This document shows positions 1 to 9,371 of a stretch of DNA of 45,738 nt, one piece after another (within the stretch, counting starts at the first letter, position 1; every line of letters starts with the position of its first letter). The DNA is from a virus. The DNA is taken from IMG/VR virus record IMGVR_UViG_3300023084_000040, positions 1 through 45,738 of that record, one strand, 5' to 3'. The position numbers and the translations under genes were made by a program. The notes beneath the pieces are model-generated. The model was given only the letters and a program-made list of their open reading frames with translations. It made no database searches and was not told the origin of the DNA.

Positions 1-1083
1 GGGGTACAGGAAACTAATTATATAAACAGGACTGGTCCAGCCCAACCTTATTCACAGGAAGGGGTTATCACAAGTACTGGAAGGCAAACCGGTTTCTTTG
101 GATATCCTACTAATTCCTATGTTTTTGAGATTGACTTTTCTTCCGCAGCGAGTGGTCAATTTGTTACTGGATTTCACTCTACTCAAGAGGATGCTTACAT
201 AGCATGTACTGGTCTTAGTGGCAATCCACTTTTTGTAACCACAGGGGTTTCGCGTGTTACTGGTTATATTGTTGTGGAGAACTATTTTTATCAGAGTGGT
301 GATATAGAAATAAGTTCTGGGCGCTACATATACCCTACCCTACCTAACCTCGGAAGACCGAGACAGCTTTACTTTGCAGACGATGGTCAATCCGGAAATA
401 TCACAGATCTGGTTGTCAACGGAAATTATTCCCAGTCCCTAATTGCAGATATCTTAAATAATGTTTATCCGCAGTTAAATTCAGCACAGAGTGATTATTG
501 GTCTCCAAGATTTCCGATTACTAGCCGAAGTACTGGGTTTAATCCCGTGGTTTATTCACCACAATATTTCACGAATCAAGGGCATAGTGGTAATGCCTAT
601 GAGATTTATATAACTGTTAATGGTTCTTCTACTGCAACGTGTATTGTTAATGCTAATTCTGGTCAGGGAAATGAGCCCGGGTCGCTTAATTTCGAATATT
701 ATGTAATGCAAGATGTTGCCGGTCAAGATGGTGTAGCCACTCAGTTGAATGCCGCCATTGCTTCATCATCAATACCCGGTGGTACTGGTTCTATTGAATT
801 TACTGCAGTTCAAAACTATAATATTAATCCACTTGGAACCCCAGCTAATTATTATGGTTTAAAAATGGAGGTTAAAACTGGGAGTATCGAAACTGTGCAA
901 ATAAAAGATAACTCTGCTACACTAAATACATCACTTTCTTTGAACTTAGATCCATTTGCTTATTATTATACTGGTAGCTCAAATGTTTTTTCTTGCTCTG
1001 GTATGCCACCTGATTTAATCTTACCTACAAACAATTACTTTGAGCAGGGTAAGAGAATAGTGTACGGAAATACCATATTCTAA
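1..1083 (+). CDS. Tail/baseplate structural protein, 5'-truncated
   Basis: The reading frame is open from the first base of the window to a TAA stop, giving 360 visible residues; the true start lies upstream. The GTG at 274 would give a shorter protein, but the 91 codons before it have the same Gly, Ser, Thr, Tyr and Asn-rich character and no stop, so it is probably internal. No family is recognised. The composition (beta-rich, no Cys cluster, no enzyme motifs) and the position at the head of a run of large virion-type genes suggest a tail, fibre or baseplate component. A 21-base gap carrying a GATAAATA box separates it from the next gene. Confidence 0.65.
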   Translation, partial: GVQETNYINRTGPAQPYSQEGVITSTGRQTGFFGYPTNSYVFEIDFSSAASGQFVTGFHSTQEDAYIACTGLSGNPLFVTTGVSRVTGYIVVENYFYQSGDIEISSGRYIYPTLPNLGRPRQLYFADDGQSGNITDLVVNGNYSQSLIADILNNVYPQLNSAQSDYWSPRFPITSRSTGFNPVVYSPQYFTNQGHSGNAYEIYITVNGSSTATCIVNANSGQGNEPGSLNFEYYVMQDVAGQDGVATQLNAAIASSSIPGGTGSIEFTAVQNYNINPLGTPANYYGLKMEVKTGSIETVQIKDNSATLNTSLSLNLDPFAYYYTGSSNVFSCSGMPPDLILPTNNYFEQGKRIVYGNTIF

Positions 1084-1089
1084 AATTTT

Positions 1090-1097
1090 GATAAATA
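1090..1097 (+). promoter_or_regulatory. Candidate T4-type late promoter box (GATAAATA)
   Basis: GATAAATA is one base from the T4 late promoter consensus TATAAATA and lies 8 bases before the start of the 1220-residue protein. Use as a promoter would give an almost leaderless mRNA. It could instead be the A-rich leader that replaces a Shine-Dalgarno site in Bacteroidetes-type translation initiation. Confidence 0.3.
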
Positions 1098-1104
1098 GAA
1101 AGCA

Positions 1105-4100
1105 ATGCCAACAACTTTTTTCTATATAAACACTGCAGCTCTTGATTCCTTTGGGGACGTTTGGGCTGTGGGAAGAGATCTTACCAAATACGATGGCGAA
1201 AATTGGTCATACTATAATTACCAAAATTCGGTGGTTCCTAGCAATGATCCATACTTCTTGGATACTAGGTCAATCTCTATTGATAATGAAAACAGCAAAT
1301 GGGTTGGGTGTGCAGTAACTGCTTCTTTATCTCAGGAATTAGTTTTTAAGGCTGCAGGAAGTCAGGCTGCTACTGGGGAAAGTTGGTCTTTAAGTCAATT
1401 TGGAAATTATTCTTCGCAGTCTCCTAATTGGGAAGTACCTACTATTTACGCAAGTCCCTACACGGAGGAAGTTCTTGCTTTTATCTCACCACTGAATGGT
1501 GGTGCTGGAACTGGCGGAACTGGAAACACCGGGGTGACCGGTGGATATCTTTGGAGGTATGATAAAGTTTCTGAGCAATGGAATGAGATAAGTCCAGGAT
1601 ATACATGGCCTCACATTTATGAGATAACAGCTAAGGGTGAAGGTGGTAATACTTTTGAGTACTATCTAAGCACAAATGACGGACTCCAAACTATTCCACA
1701 GGGAAATCTCGATCCTATAACTTTGGATAATGGTGAGCTTGCAATTAAGCAGCTTTCTAAATACAATTCCATTACCTCTGGCATTGGCGGTGATATTGTG
1801 TACGATGTTTCTTTTGATGAGGATGGAAACTATTGGACTGGTACCGAGAATGGTATAACATATTGGGATGGTAAGAAATTCTATAATTGGAATATTGGAT
1901 CTGGTGTAGGAGTAACTAAGGTAGTAGCCAGAAAGAATGGGCACGTATTTTTTAGGATAGGAAATCCGTTTGATCAGCCTTCTACTTCAAATGGATTCTA
2001 TCATTTTAATGGGGATTCCTTCACCCATTTAACTTCTTCCAATACAAATCTGCCTGATAATAGGGTGATTGAATTAATGAAGGCTGAAGAAAAATCTCTA
2101 GCCGGAACAAGGAAGATTTATGAAGAGGATCTTTGGATTGTTGCTGGTAATAATATTTGCCTCTTTGATTATACCCTGCCTCACGTATATGGAACATCTA
2201 AGTATACAGGAACCACAGGATGGAATTTTGTTTATTATACACACACCACAGAGGGCGGAACCACAGATACCGCTAGGCTTCCTAAAGCTGACAAGTACAC
2301 TTGGAAATACCCAACCTGGAGAGGATACGATAACGAATACCTAAAAAACCTCCACCCTGGTTTGGATCCAAGAAACTTGTTTTTGGAAACCAATTTCAAA
2401 GACATTGCAAGCGGTAAAGCAGGGGAACAACCCTATTGGAATAATGGGGAGATAATCCCTTACAGTGATGAAGAGCTTTCTAAACTTATAGCAGATTCTG
2501 ACTGGCTCACAGACACAACTACTTTTACAGTAACCTCTGCTAGTAAGTACCGTGATTATAACGTGGTAACCGGTTATTCAAGCGAAACCTCGATAAATTT
2601 TGGGGAGAAAAACAACCTTACTCCAAATTATACACTTCCCAATCCTAACCCAACGGACTCTTCTGGAGCAACTGCTGATGTTGGATTTGTTGCACTTTAC
2701 TCTGATGGTGGTCAGATCAAAACTGTGGTACCATTTAGAGGATATTCGACTAAGGTTTATAAAGCCCTTCCATCTGTTGATAATTCTTCGGTATTTGTTC
2801 TGGGAACTTTTAAAAGATACTTAGAGGCAGGCGAGTTTATCTACTCGAGCAAATACCCAGGAGCTGCTGATATGACTGTTACTGGAGCTACTGGACCAAC
2901 TGGTGGACCTGTTGGATTTTCTAACATTGCCTCTCCTGGCTTAACCGCATCATATGACTATCCTTGGATATTGAACGCAGCAACAGGGGCCACTAGTGGT
3001 ATCTACTTGCCACAAACTTCAATACTTAGCGATACTGAGGCAATCTTCATGGCTGAAGTTGAGGTTGATCTCGGAAGTAAGGTTAGTTATGGAGATATTG
3101 ATTTTTCTGCCGGAGAAGTTGTTAAAAACCAGTTTGCCCTGAAGAATTTTAGATATTTCCCTGGTGCTAGTGGTTCTTTTGATCCAACCGGGGTAATTGA
3201 TGCATCTTATTCACCTCCACCTTTAATTGAAAATCTTGACTTATCTGTTACTGAAAACTCGGTAAGACTGATTTCAAACTATTCTGGTGGTTTAGCAACA
3301 CTTAAAGATGGTTGGTTTGATCTAAGTGATTTACCAAACTCACCTGAGTTTATCTTCTCCTCCAAAACTTCTGGAACATATGATAGAAGTGGTAGTGTGG
3401 TTGATATGAACTCGAGTCTTTCTATTAGAGGGGGATTTAACGTGGGACTTACTGGATCTTCAACCTCAAGTGTTGATGGTATTACATCCCTGGAAAATTC
3501 ATTGACATACCTTCTTACAGGTACTTCTACTCGTGACGTAACTGTTGGTAGCCTTTCTCTAACTCACCCGAATCCTGGCTATTCTTATCCGTACTTTGTT
3601 TTAAATGATTTCAATAATTTACCACTCTCTGGTGCCTTTATAAAAAATTCTGGTGGGACTGCTTCTGGGTATACAAATTGGTTCAATACAATCTCTGGAT
3701 ATAGGTCTGAAGATACCTATTATGTAAACACCCTTTATACTGACACCCCAGTTCTTTCTCCAACATCTAGAACTGCTTCTTTAAGTGGCATCGGGACATC
3801 TGGTGGTGTAAATGTTTTAACCCTTTTGATTAGACCTGGTGGTAACTATTCTCAGCTTTCAGCTTATGAGGTTCTTCCAACTAGCTATGGTAGTCCTTTC
3901 CTATCTTCTATAAGTGATCAAAGTGATGCTTTACCTGGTGGTGATCAATATTTAGCTCTGTATTATCAGAGGACAAGCGGTGTTACCGGTAGTGGTCATA
4001 ACATTATAAAGAGAAACGTAACTGGAACCTATGTAGACATTGCTTCAACTTTTGGACAAGGAAATACTGGGGACCAATCCCAGTTAAAATTCCACGTTGG

Positions 4101-4767
4101 TCCTAAGCTGGACGTATTCGTTGCCGGATCAAGCGCGGGAGTAACAGGTCCCTCCAACCTACCCTATAGTTCTGCTACAGGATCGTTCGTTTCATTCCTG
4201 GAAAGCTATAAGCCTGGTGTTGGTAAAGATATGGGTAATATTATTTCTAGAGCTGGTTCTGGAGCCTGGACTTGGGTCGATGTACACAACTCGGATTCAG
4301 ATCTTTTTGTTCCGATGCTTTCTACAGTATTCCTAAGTAATTACGATAGCAAAATTTTTGGTAAAAATTCCAACAGATGGAAGCTTACTAATGCTCTGTC
4401 TGGTGAGGTTCTTTTGGACATTAAAGACATACCATATTTCATTTACACCTTCTCAACTTCTGGATACTACTCTATACAAAATATTGTGGAAGATTGCAAC
4501 GGCAACGTTTATGAGATTTCAAAACCTGCCTTTGTTAAGGTAGTGGACCAAACAGTTCCAGAAGCTGATGATCCTAATCCAGAGTTTGTGAATTCTGCTG
4601 ATTATGGATATAGAAAACCACCTAAGTATATGAGCGGAGCTGAGTACAGGGAACTTTCAAAAGATCTTTCCGAAGAGCAAAAAAGGATTATGCTACAAAA
4701 CTTAGTTCCTTTCGGATCTGCTTTGATTATACAGGACAATCCGGACGCTACTTTTGATCAATTCTAA
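1105..4767 (+). CDS. Large tail/baseplate protein with N-terminal propeller-like repeats
   Basis: This is a 1220-residue protein. Its first ~390 residues contain recurring blade-like units in which a D-x-x-G-x-x-W segment is followed by a hydrophobic strand and a YDG or WDG turn (for example DEDGNYWTGTENGITYWDG). This resembles the Reg_prop repeats of two-component-sensor beta-propellers. The central part is Ser, Gly and Thr-rich with short TG-rich triplet inserts. The C-terminus (about 1110-1220) is more polar, with an SKDLSEEQKR helix. The family is not recognised; a tail or baseplate role is inferred from size, composition and neighbours. The stop codon directly abuts the stop of the reverse-strand PhoH gene. 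Confidence 0.7.
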   Translation: MPTTFFYINTAALDSFGDVWAVGRDLTKYDGENWSYYNYQNSVVPSNDPYFLDTRSISIDNENSKWVGCAVTASLSQELVFKAAGSQAATGESWSLSQFGNYSSQSPNWEVPTIYASPYTEEVLAFISPLNGGAGTGGTGNTGVTGGYLWRYDKVSEQWNEISPGYTWPHIYEITAKGEGGNTFEYYLSTNDGLQTIPQGNLDPITLDNGELAIKQLSKYNSITSGIGGDIVYDVSFDEDGNYWTGTENGITYWDGKKFYNWNIGSGVGVTKVVARKNGHVFFRIGNPFDQPSTSNGFYHFNGDSFTHLTSSNTNLPDNRVIELMKAEEKSLAGTRKIYEEDLWIVAGNNICLFDYTLPHVYGTSKYTGTTGWNFVYYTHTTEGGTTDTARLPKADKYTWKYPTWRGYDNEYLKNLHPGLDPRNLFLETNFKDIASGKAGEQPYWNNGEIIPYSDEELSKLIADSDWLTDTTTFTVTSASKYRDYNVVTGYSSETSINFGEKNNLTPNYTLPNPNPTDSSGATADVGFVALYSDGGQIKTVVPFRGYSTKVYKALPSVDNSSVFVLGTFKRYLEAGEFIYSSKYPGAADMTVTGATGPTGGPVGFSNIASPGLTASYDYPWILNAATGATSGIYLPQTSILSDTEAIFMAEVEVDLGSKVSYGDIDFSAGEVVKNQFALKNFRYFPGASGSFDPTGVIDASYSPPPLIENLDLSVTENSVRLISNYSGGLATLKDGWFDLSDLPNSPEFIFSSKTSGTYDRSGSVVDMNSSLSIRGGFNVGLTGSSTSSVDGITSLENSLTYLLTGTSTRDVTVGSLSLTHPNPGYSYPYFVLNDFNNLPLSGAFIKNSGGTASGYTNWFNTISGYRSEDTYYVNTLYTDTPVLSPTSRTASLSGIGTSGGVNVLTLLIRPGGNYSQLSAYEVLPTSYGSPFLSSISDQSDALPGGDQYLALYYQRTSGVTGSGHNIIKRNVTGTYVDIASTFGQGNTGDQSQLKFHVGPKLDVFVAGSSAGVTGPSNLPYSSATGSFVSFLESYKPGVGKDMGNIISRAGSGAWTWVDVHNSDSDLFVPMLSTVFLSNYDSKIFGKNSNRWKLTNALSGEVLLDIKDIPYFIYTFSTSGYYSIQNIVEDCNGNVYEISKPAFVKVVDQTVPEADDPNPEFVNSADYGYRKPPKYMSGAEYRELSKDLSEEQKRIMLQNLVPFGSALIIQDNPDATFDQF

Positions 4768-5394
4768 TTAGAAAGAATATAGTAGGCTCAAAACCTCATC
4801 GATAGAATCGTGTCTATGATTGTCCCTTAGAGCAATTGAGTATACGTATTGCGACCCCTTTAACTTCGGTACTTCGTGTATAGCTGAATCGTTGTTAAAC
4901 TTAAGATCAATTTGTTGACCGTCGCCACAAAGAATCATTGTAGAGTGTTTACCCAATCTTCCAAGAACCATACCTAATTGTTGTTTGGTCAGGTTTTGGA
5001 ATTCATCAACTATAACAATAGACCTTTCAAAAGTTCTTCCTCTGAAGTGTGTTAGTGAAACCAATTCAATGGTTTCATCTTTTTCCATCTTTTCTAAGTG
5101 GTCTGGTTTATTATAGACCTTTCTCATATTGGACCTAATGGGAACTAGCCAAGGTTCCATCTTTTCCTCAAGTGAACCTGGAAGAAATCCATTATCCTCG
5201 TTTGATACCGTAGGCCTGGTAATAACTATTTTTTCACATTGTTTTTTAAAAAACATGTCCAAAGCTATTTGCACTGCTAATAGTGTTTTTCCACTCCCTG
5301 CCTTTCCAGTAACAAAGTTAAACGGGTGAAGTAGAATTTGTGCTTTTGCCTGCTTTTGCTCTTCTGAGAGAGTTAGTGAGAATTTTTTGTCCAC
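4768..5394 (-). CDS. phoH: PhoH-like P-loop ATPase
   Basis: A 208-residue protein with a GTG start. It has a Walker A loop, GKAGSGKT, at residues 30-37 and a Walker B strand, IVDEFQN, at about 128-134. The TRP segment near residue 59 and the D-x-x-Q-I-D segment near 160 are also typical of the PhoH family. PhoH proteins are predicted ATPases of uncertain function, possibly RNA-linked, and are common in phages. It is the downstream gene of a two-gene reverse island with the glycosyltransferase at 5409-6170 (14-base gap). Its stop codon directly abuts the stop of the convergent large tail gene, with no terminator between them. Confidence 0.9.
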   Translation of the reverse strand: MDKKFSLTLSEEQKQAKAQILLHPFNFVTGKAGSGKTLLAVQIALDMFFKKQCEKIVITRPTVSNEDNGFLPGSLEEKMEPWLVPIRSNMRKVYNKPDHLEKMEKDETIELVSLTHFRGRTFERSIVIVDEFQNLTKQQLGMVLGRLGKHSTMILCGDGQQIDLKFNNDSAIHEVPKLKGSQYVYSIALRDNHRHDSIDEVLSLLYSF

Positions 5395-5408
5395 TGAGTA
5401 AATTTATT

Positions 5409-6170
5409 TTATTGATTGTATGTGATTTGCCAACCGTAGTTTTCGACTAGATCTTTAAGCATTGGGCTTTTAAGGTGTTTAATTTGGTCGAATAGATTGT
5501 GCTCGTCGCTTCCATTTTTGAATTTTGCCGAACTTTTCTTTAGTTCATATCCGTGGTAATGGTTTGCAAAGAATGATAGCCATAAATCTTCGATAAACCA
5601 ATATTTTTCTGGACACTTAAAAAGTTCATCCTCCCTGAATATATCCATATCGCAAACCATTCCTCCGGTTCCACAGTAATCAACAGAATCTCCACCAGAA
5701 ACGTTTATCCTATTGGCAGCACCATAGTAGTTAAGTGTTTTAATTTTCCATGCCCATTGTGAAGATATCTGCTTTTTTGAGGATTCTTTTAAGAAGATGT
5801 CTAACGAATCTGCTTCGAATGTTTGATCGTCATCTATAAAGACACAAAAGTCTAAGCGGTTTTCCATGTCGAGTAGATGTTTTGCCAAAAAGAATCTCCC
5901 AAAACCGCCTATGTTTTCTTTGCTGTGTATTATACTGCAACTAAAATTTGCGTTTTCTGAAAGTATTTTCTGAAAGGATTCTGATTTTTCCTGATTGTTA
6001 TTCCATACAAATAGATGGAAGTTTTTGAAATTCTGATTGTTAAGCTGCTGAACGACTCTTAAAAACCCATCCTCCCTTTTCCAAGTACACATGATTACTG
6101 GTAGGATCTTTTCGCTAAGTGATGTAGTATTTGTATTGAGTTGAATTAGTTCCTTCTCTTCTATTAACAT
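5409..6170 (-). CDS. GT-A fold (family 2-like) glycosyltransferase
   Basis: A 253-residue protein. The first strand (PVIMCTWKRED, about residues 24-34) and the acidic metal-binding motif FIDDDQTF (DDD at 113-115) are characteristic of GT-A glycosyltransferases. A later W-F-I-E-D-L-W segment near residue 195 fits the acceptor-side acidic motif. It should transfer a sugar from a nucleotide-sugar donor in the cytoplasm; the acceptor is unknown. Phage enzymes of this type may decorate DNA, virion proteins or host glycans. It starts the reverse-strand island that ends with PhoH and sits inside the tail module. Confidence 0.8.
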   Translation of the reverse strand: MLIEEKELIQLNTNTTSLSEKILPVIMCTWKREDGFLRVVQQLNNQNFKNFHLFVWNNNQEKSESFQKILSENANFSCSIIHSKENIGGFGRFFLAKHLLDMENRLDFCVFIDDDQTFEADSLDIFLKESSKKQISSQWAWKIKTLNYYGAANRINVSGGDSVDYCGTGGMVCDMDIFREDELFKCPEKYWFIEDLWLSFFANHYHGYELKKSSAKFKNGSDEHNLFDQIKHLKSPMLKDLVENYGWQITYNQ

Positions 6171-6194
6171 GTTTTATGTCTTTGGAAATGGTTT

Positions 6195-6202
6195 GATATA
6201 TA
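6195..6202 (+). promoter_or_regulatory. GATATATA box upstream of fibre gene
   Basis: One of nine GATATATA occurrences placed just upstream of genes in this window. It lies 34 bases before the ATG at 6237, in the divergent gap between the reverse-strand glycosyltransferase and the forward fibre gene. It is likely a -10-type promoter element; no consistent -35 element was seen. Confidence 0.45.
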
Positions 6203-6236
6203 TTCAAAACTAAAGAAATCAAAATAATTACAAAAA

Positions 6237-7127
6237 ATGGCTACAGTAAATACTACTTCCATTCTTGGCTCTGATTCGATTTCTGCATCGAGAACAACTA
6301 TTAATTCAAATTTCCTTACTCTGGAGAATTGGATTAATAACTATAACACTGTTTTTGGTCTAGATACTGTCAATGGAATCATTAACCTATCGGGTGCTTC
6401 AACGGGAAGAATTTCTGCTAAAACTGGAAAGTTCGATTCTATTATCGTACCAAGCGGGGGAACAGCGTTAGCTCAGATTAATTCATCTGGTGCTGGATCT
6501 TTTACAACCGTTTCGACTACCAACTTAACAGGAAGCGGGACAATCAGCTTTGGTTCAGGAAGCACTTTAACACAAAGTGGAACCTCTACTTTTTCTGGAA
6601 CGACAACTTTAAGTGGATCTACCACATTAAATAACACAATGACCTTGGGTCCAGTTGGTAATTTTGCCTGTGGAAACACTGTTGGTGCTAGTGGAGCTAC
6701 AGCGGGAACAACATTCCCTTCTTCCGCAACCGGTGGCGGTGGCGGTAGAGGAACTTCGTCTGGTAATCCTTATGTTATCACAGCTCAAGAAGATGTGATT
6801 TATGCACAGTGTTCTTCCGGCTTCTATATGAGTGTTGGAACTGACGGAGCAACAGGAGCTAATTTACCTGCTGGTTTAAGAATTACCATCGTAAACACAG
6901 AAACTTCTGCTGGTTCTATTAAAACCGGTGTCCAGGGATCAAACTATACCGGCTTTAATACAGCTAGTGGATATGGTCAATTCCCTTCTACCGGAATTAC
7001 TGTTGATGCCAACAGACCTTATCAATCTTCTATTCAACTCCAATGGGAACCAAGGATCGGTAAGGATAGCGGTAGCCAAGAAGGATCTTGGGTAGTACTT
7101 GGATCTTCAAATATGTCTTTTGCATAA
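6237..7127 (+). CDS. Short tail-fibre-like protein
   Basis: A 296-residue protein rich in Gly, Ser and Thr. Its N-terminus contains RTTINSNFLTLENW, matching a helix-like R-x-x-(I/V)-N-x-N-F pattern also found in the two collagen-like fibres at 18521 and 20035, so it may be a shared attachment segment. Residues ~95-140 are a run of short T/S-G repeats (for example SGTTTLSGSTTLNNTM), as in triple-stranded beta-helical fibre shafts. The C-terminal ~120 residues look like a globular tip. It is preceded by a GATATATA box and followed at 17 bases by the next structural gene. Confidence 0.65.
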   Translation: MATVNTTSILGSDSISASRTTINSNFLTLENWINNYNTVFGLDTVNGIINLSGASTGRISAKTGKFDSIIVPSGGTALAQINSSGAGSFTTVSTTNLTGSGTISFGSGSTLTQSGTSTFSGTTTLSGSTTLNNTMTLGPVGNFACGNTVGASGATAGTTFPSSATGGGGGRGTSSGNPYVITAQEDVIYAQCSSGFYMSVGTDGATGANLPAGLRITIVNTETSAGSIKTGVQGSNYTGFNTASGYGQFPSTGITVDANRPYQSSIQLQWEPRIGKDSGSQEGSWVVLGSSNMSFA

Positions 7128-7144
7128 TAAAAAAAATTAGATAA

Positions 7145-9355
7145 ATGGCAAAAACTCCATTTATAAGGCCTCTTCAAGTACAGGGTGGAACTTTCTACGC
7201 ATTTTCTTCTGCTGCTGAAGATCTGTCTTTTACGTTTAACAATTCGGTTGATAAGTTCAAGTTTTCAAAATTTGCTCTTCTTAACATCCCAGATATTAAT
7301 TCTGGTGATCCCTTGGGTAATAGCATTAAGCTAAATGCTCCAGATAGTGCCTTTTTGGATTATGCAACAAGTGCTGGAAACATTATTACTGGTAATGCCA
7401 ATACTGATTTCTCACAAAGTTTCCAGAGCTACTGTTTGAATGTTGAAACTACAATCCTAAGTGGGGATGATTATGATCCCAGCCTAAAGCAAAATATTTC
7501 CGAAAGGGTATTTTTCAAATGGCTTAAGGAAGTAGGTGCTATAAGATACCAACCAGCATCCTCGGATCAGGTAGTTGCTACTCTAGATCAAAATACTGTT
7601 ATTACTATAAATGACTTACCTTCCACCCAGAAAAGGTATGTTGAAGGTGACCCCTCTGGAGGAACTGGATCATATGGATTAGTAGGTTCAACATATAATA
7701 GGGTAGTTCAGTATATTGGTAATCTTGATATTGTAAACTCTGTCAAGAACAACAACAACACTTATTCAGAAGTGTATGTTCACGTTCCGACTAAAGACGG
7801 TAACACACCAACGGTCCTTTTTAAAAATGTAGTTGATTCAAATTATTATCCAGATTTCCAATGGACGAATAACCCAGCGGATCCTTTGGATAAAGAATAT
7901 TTGACCGGGAGATCTTATGATGAATTAAATCCGAGCGGGTTAACCAATTTAGCTATCTTTGATGATGATGTTTTAGGTTCGCCGAGTGTTACGTTCTCTG
8001 ATACCACTGACGGATCAACAGGAAGCGGTAACTGGTATGCCCCTAGGGATACAGCAAACACATATTTCACTGATTCAACATTTGTTGATCCAACTTCTCT
8101 TATTATTTCAAAATCTGTTTCTGGAGCAACAGCTGGTGTTGGATTTCAGAAATATGTAAGAACCAAATTAGATTCAATCGGAATCGATTTCGACCCGGAT
8201 TCTTATAAACAGATTGTTGATGATGCATCAATTTCAACATTAGAGGAGTTCAACTCTACTTCTATCTCAGAGGATTTCGAGTTTAATGCGGTGCTTATCT
8301 ATTATGATGTCTATGACCCAGCAGATCCTACAAATTCAGCCACAAACCTTTATGGGGTTTTATTCCTGGACGATGTGCAGACAACTGGAACTAATGTTTA
8401 TAGCATACCTAGATTCCAAAAGTACAAACCAAATATAGTTACCAAGTTAAATGGTAACTCTTACGGTCTAAAGCTAAATATCAAATTTGATGTTGATATC
8501 GATCAGACTGGGGTTGAGCAGGCAATCAATGATTATTCCCCATTCTCGCTAACGATGTTTATGGATGCTGTGAATGTTTTACAAGATGCTTCAAGCACTC
8601 TTAACAATAACGCAGCAAGTTATATTGATCTGGAAAGAAGAGTCTCTGAGATGGAAAACTTGCTACTTACACAAGACACCTCTACAACATTGGATAGGAG
8701 AATTACAAGCTTGGAAAGCTCCTATGCAGCTAACCAGGCCCTTTTCAACAACACCCAATCTGTAATGGGATTGATTACTCAAAATTATGAGTTAATCCGG
8801 GCTATTATCAATAATGAGACTTCAGTTGAGATCTCATACAATTTGGATACTATCAAGCAAGGTTCTGGAGTTATAGTAAATCGATCGGTACCTAACCAGG
8901 TTATTATCGAAAACAATAACCAGGAGTTTAACATCGGACCTAATAATGGAACAGTCACCTTACAAAATACCTCTTCTAACAGAATAGGTCTTAAAACCTT
9001 TGGTAACTATGTAAAGCACGTAAATAATGGTACTCCAATAACTCTTACCTCTGATCTAACGATAAGAATTGATGACTCTGTCGTTAACTGGAAGAAAGGA
9101 CAGGCTATGAAATTCAGCTTTGGGGACCAAATTATTCCTGGCGACTTCACCATCAATTTCTTAACTAATGCGGTTGGAAAATATCCAATTAGCAATCCTA
9201 GCGGGGTAGCTTATTCTAACTTGATAATTTCCCTGGTAGATTCTGATATTTCTTCCTATGAGTATATGCCAGTTATTGAGATCATTTGTATCGATAACGA
9301 GAATCTGATCTTCCAGGCTGATATAGTAGGAAAAAGCTTAACAAATAATGGATAA
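7145..9355 (+). CDS. Virion structural protein (tail/baseplate), unknown family
   Basis: A 736-residue protein. The N-terminal part is globular, including FFKWLKEVGAIRY near residue 120. Residues ~475-560 form a predicted coiled coil with L-E-R-R and L-x-x-R-I-x-x-L-E heptads. The C-terminal ~150 residues are beta-rich (for example GSGVIVNRSVPNQVIIENN). This globular, coiled-coil, beta-tip layout is typical of trimeric tail or baseplate proteins. No enzyme motif was seen. It lies between a fibre gene (17-base gap) and another large structural gene (16-base gap) in an evident late operon. Confidence 0.65.
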   Translation: MAKTPFIRPLQVQGGTFYAFSSAAEDLSFTFNNSVDKFKFSKFALLNIPDINSGDPLGNSIKLNAPDSAFLDYATSAGNIITGNANTDFSQSFQSYCLNVETTILSGDDYDPSLKQNISERVFFKWLKEVGAIRYQPASSDQVVATLDQNTVITINDLPSTQKRYVEGDPSGGTGSYGLVGSTYNRVVQYIGNLDIVNSVKNNNNTYSEVYVHVPTKDGNTPTVLFKNVVDSNYYPDFQWTNNPADPLDKEYLTGRSYDELNPSGLTNLAIFDDDVLGSPSVTFSDTTDGSTGSGNWYAPRDTANTYFTDSTFVDPTSLIISKSVSGATAGVGFQKYVRTKLDSIGIDFDPDSYKQIVDDASISTLEEFNSTSISEDFEFNAVLIYYDVYDPADPTNSATNLYGVLFLDDVQTTGTNVYSIPRFQKYKPNIVTKLNGNSYGLKLNIKFDVDIDQTGVEQAINDYSPFSLTMFMDAVNVLQDASSTLNNNAASYIDLERRVSEMENLLLTQDTSTTLDRRITSLESSYAANQALFNNTQSVMGLITQNYELIRAIINNETSVEISYNLDTIKQGSGVIVNRSVPNQVIIENNNQEFNIGPNNGTVTLQNTSSNRIGLKTFGNYVKHVNNGTPITLTSDLTIRIDDSVVNWKKGQAMKFSFGDQIIPGDFTINFLTNAVGKYPISNPSGVAYSNLIISLVDSDISSYEYMPVIEIICIDNENLIFQADIVGKSLTNNG

Positions 9356-9371
9356 AATTTTATAAACTAAA

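Noticed and set aside
274-1083. A separate gene starting at GTG 274
   Set aside because: The same frame is open back to base 1 with matching composition, so this GTG is likely internal to a longer gene.
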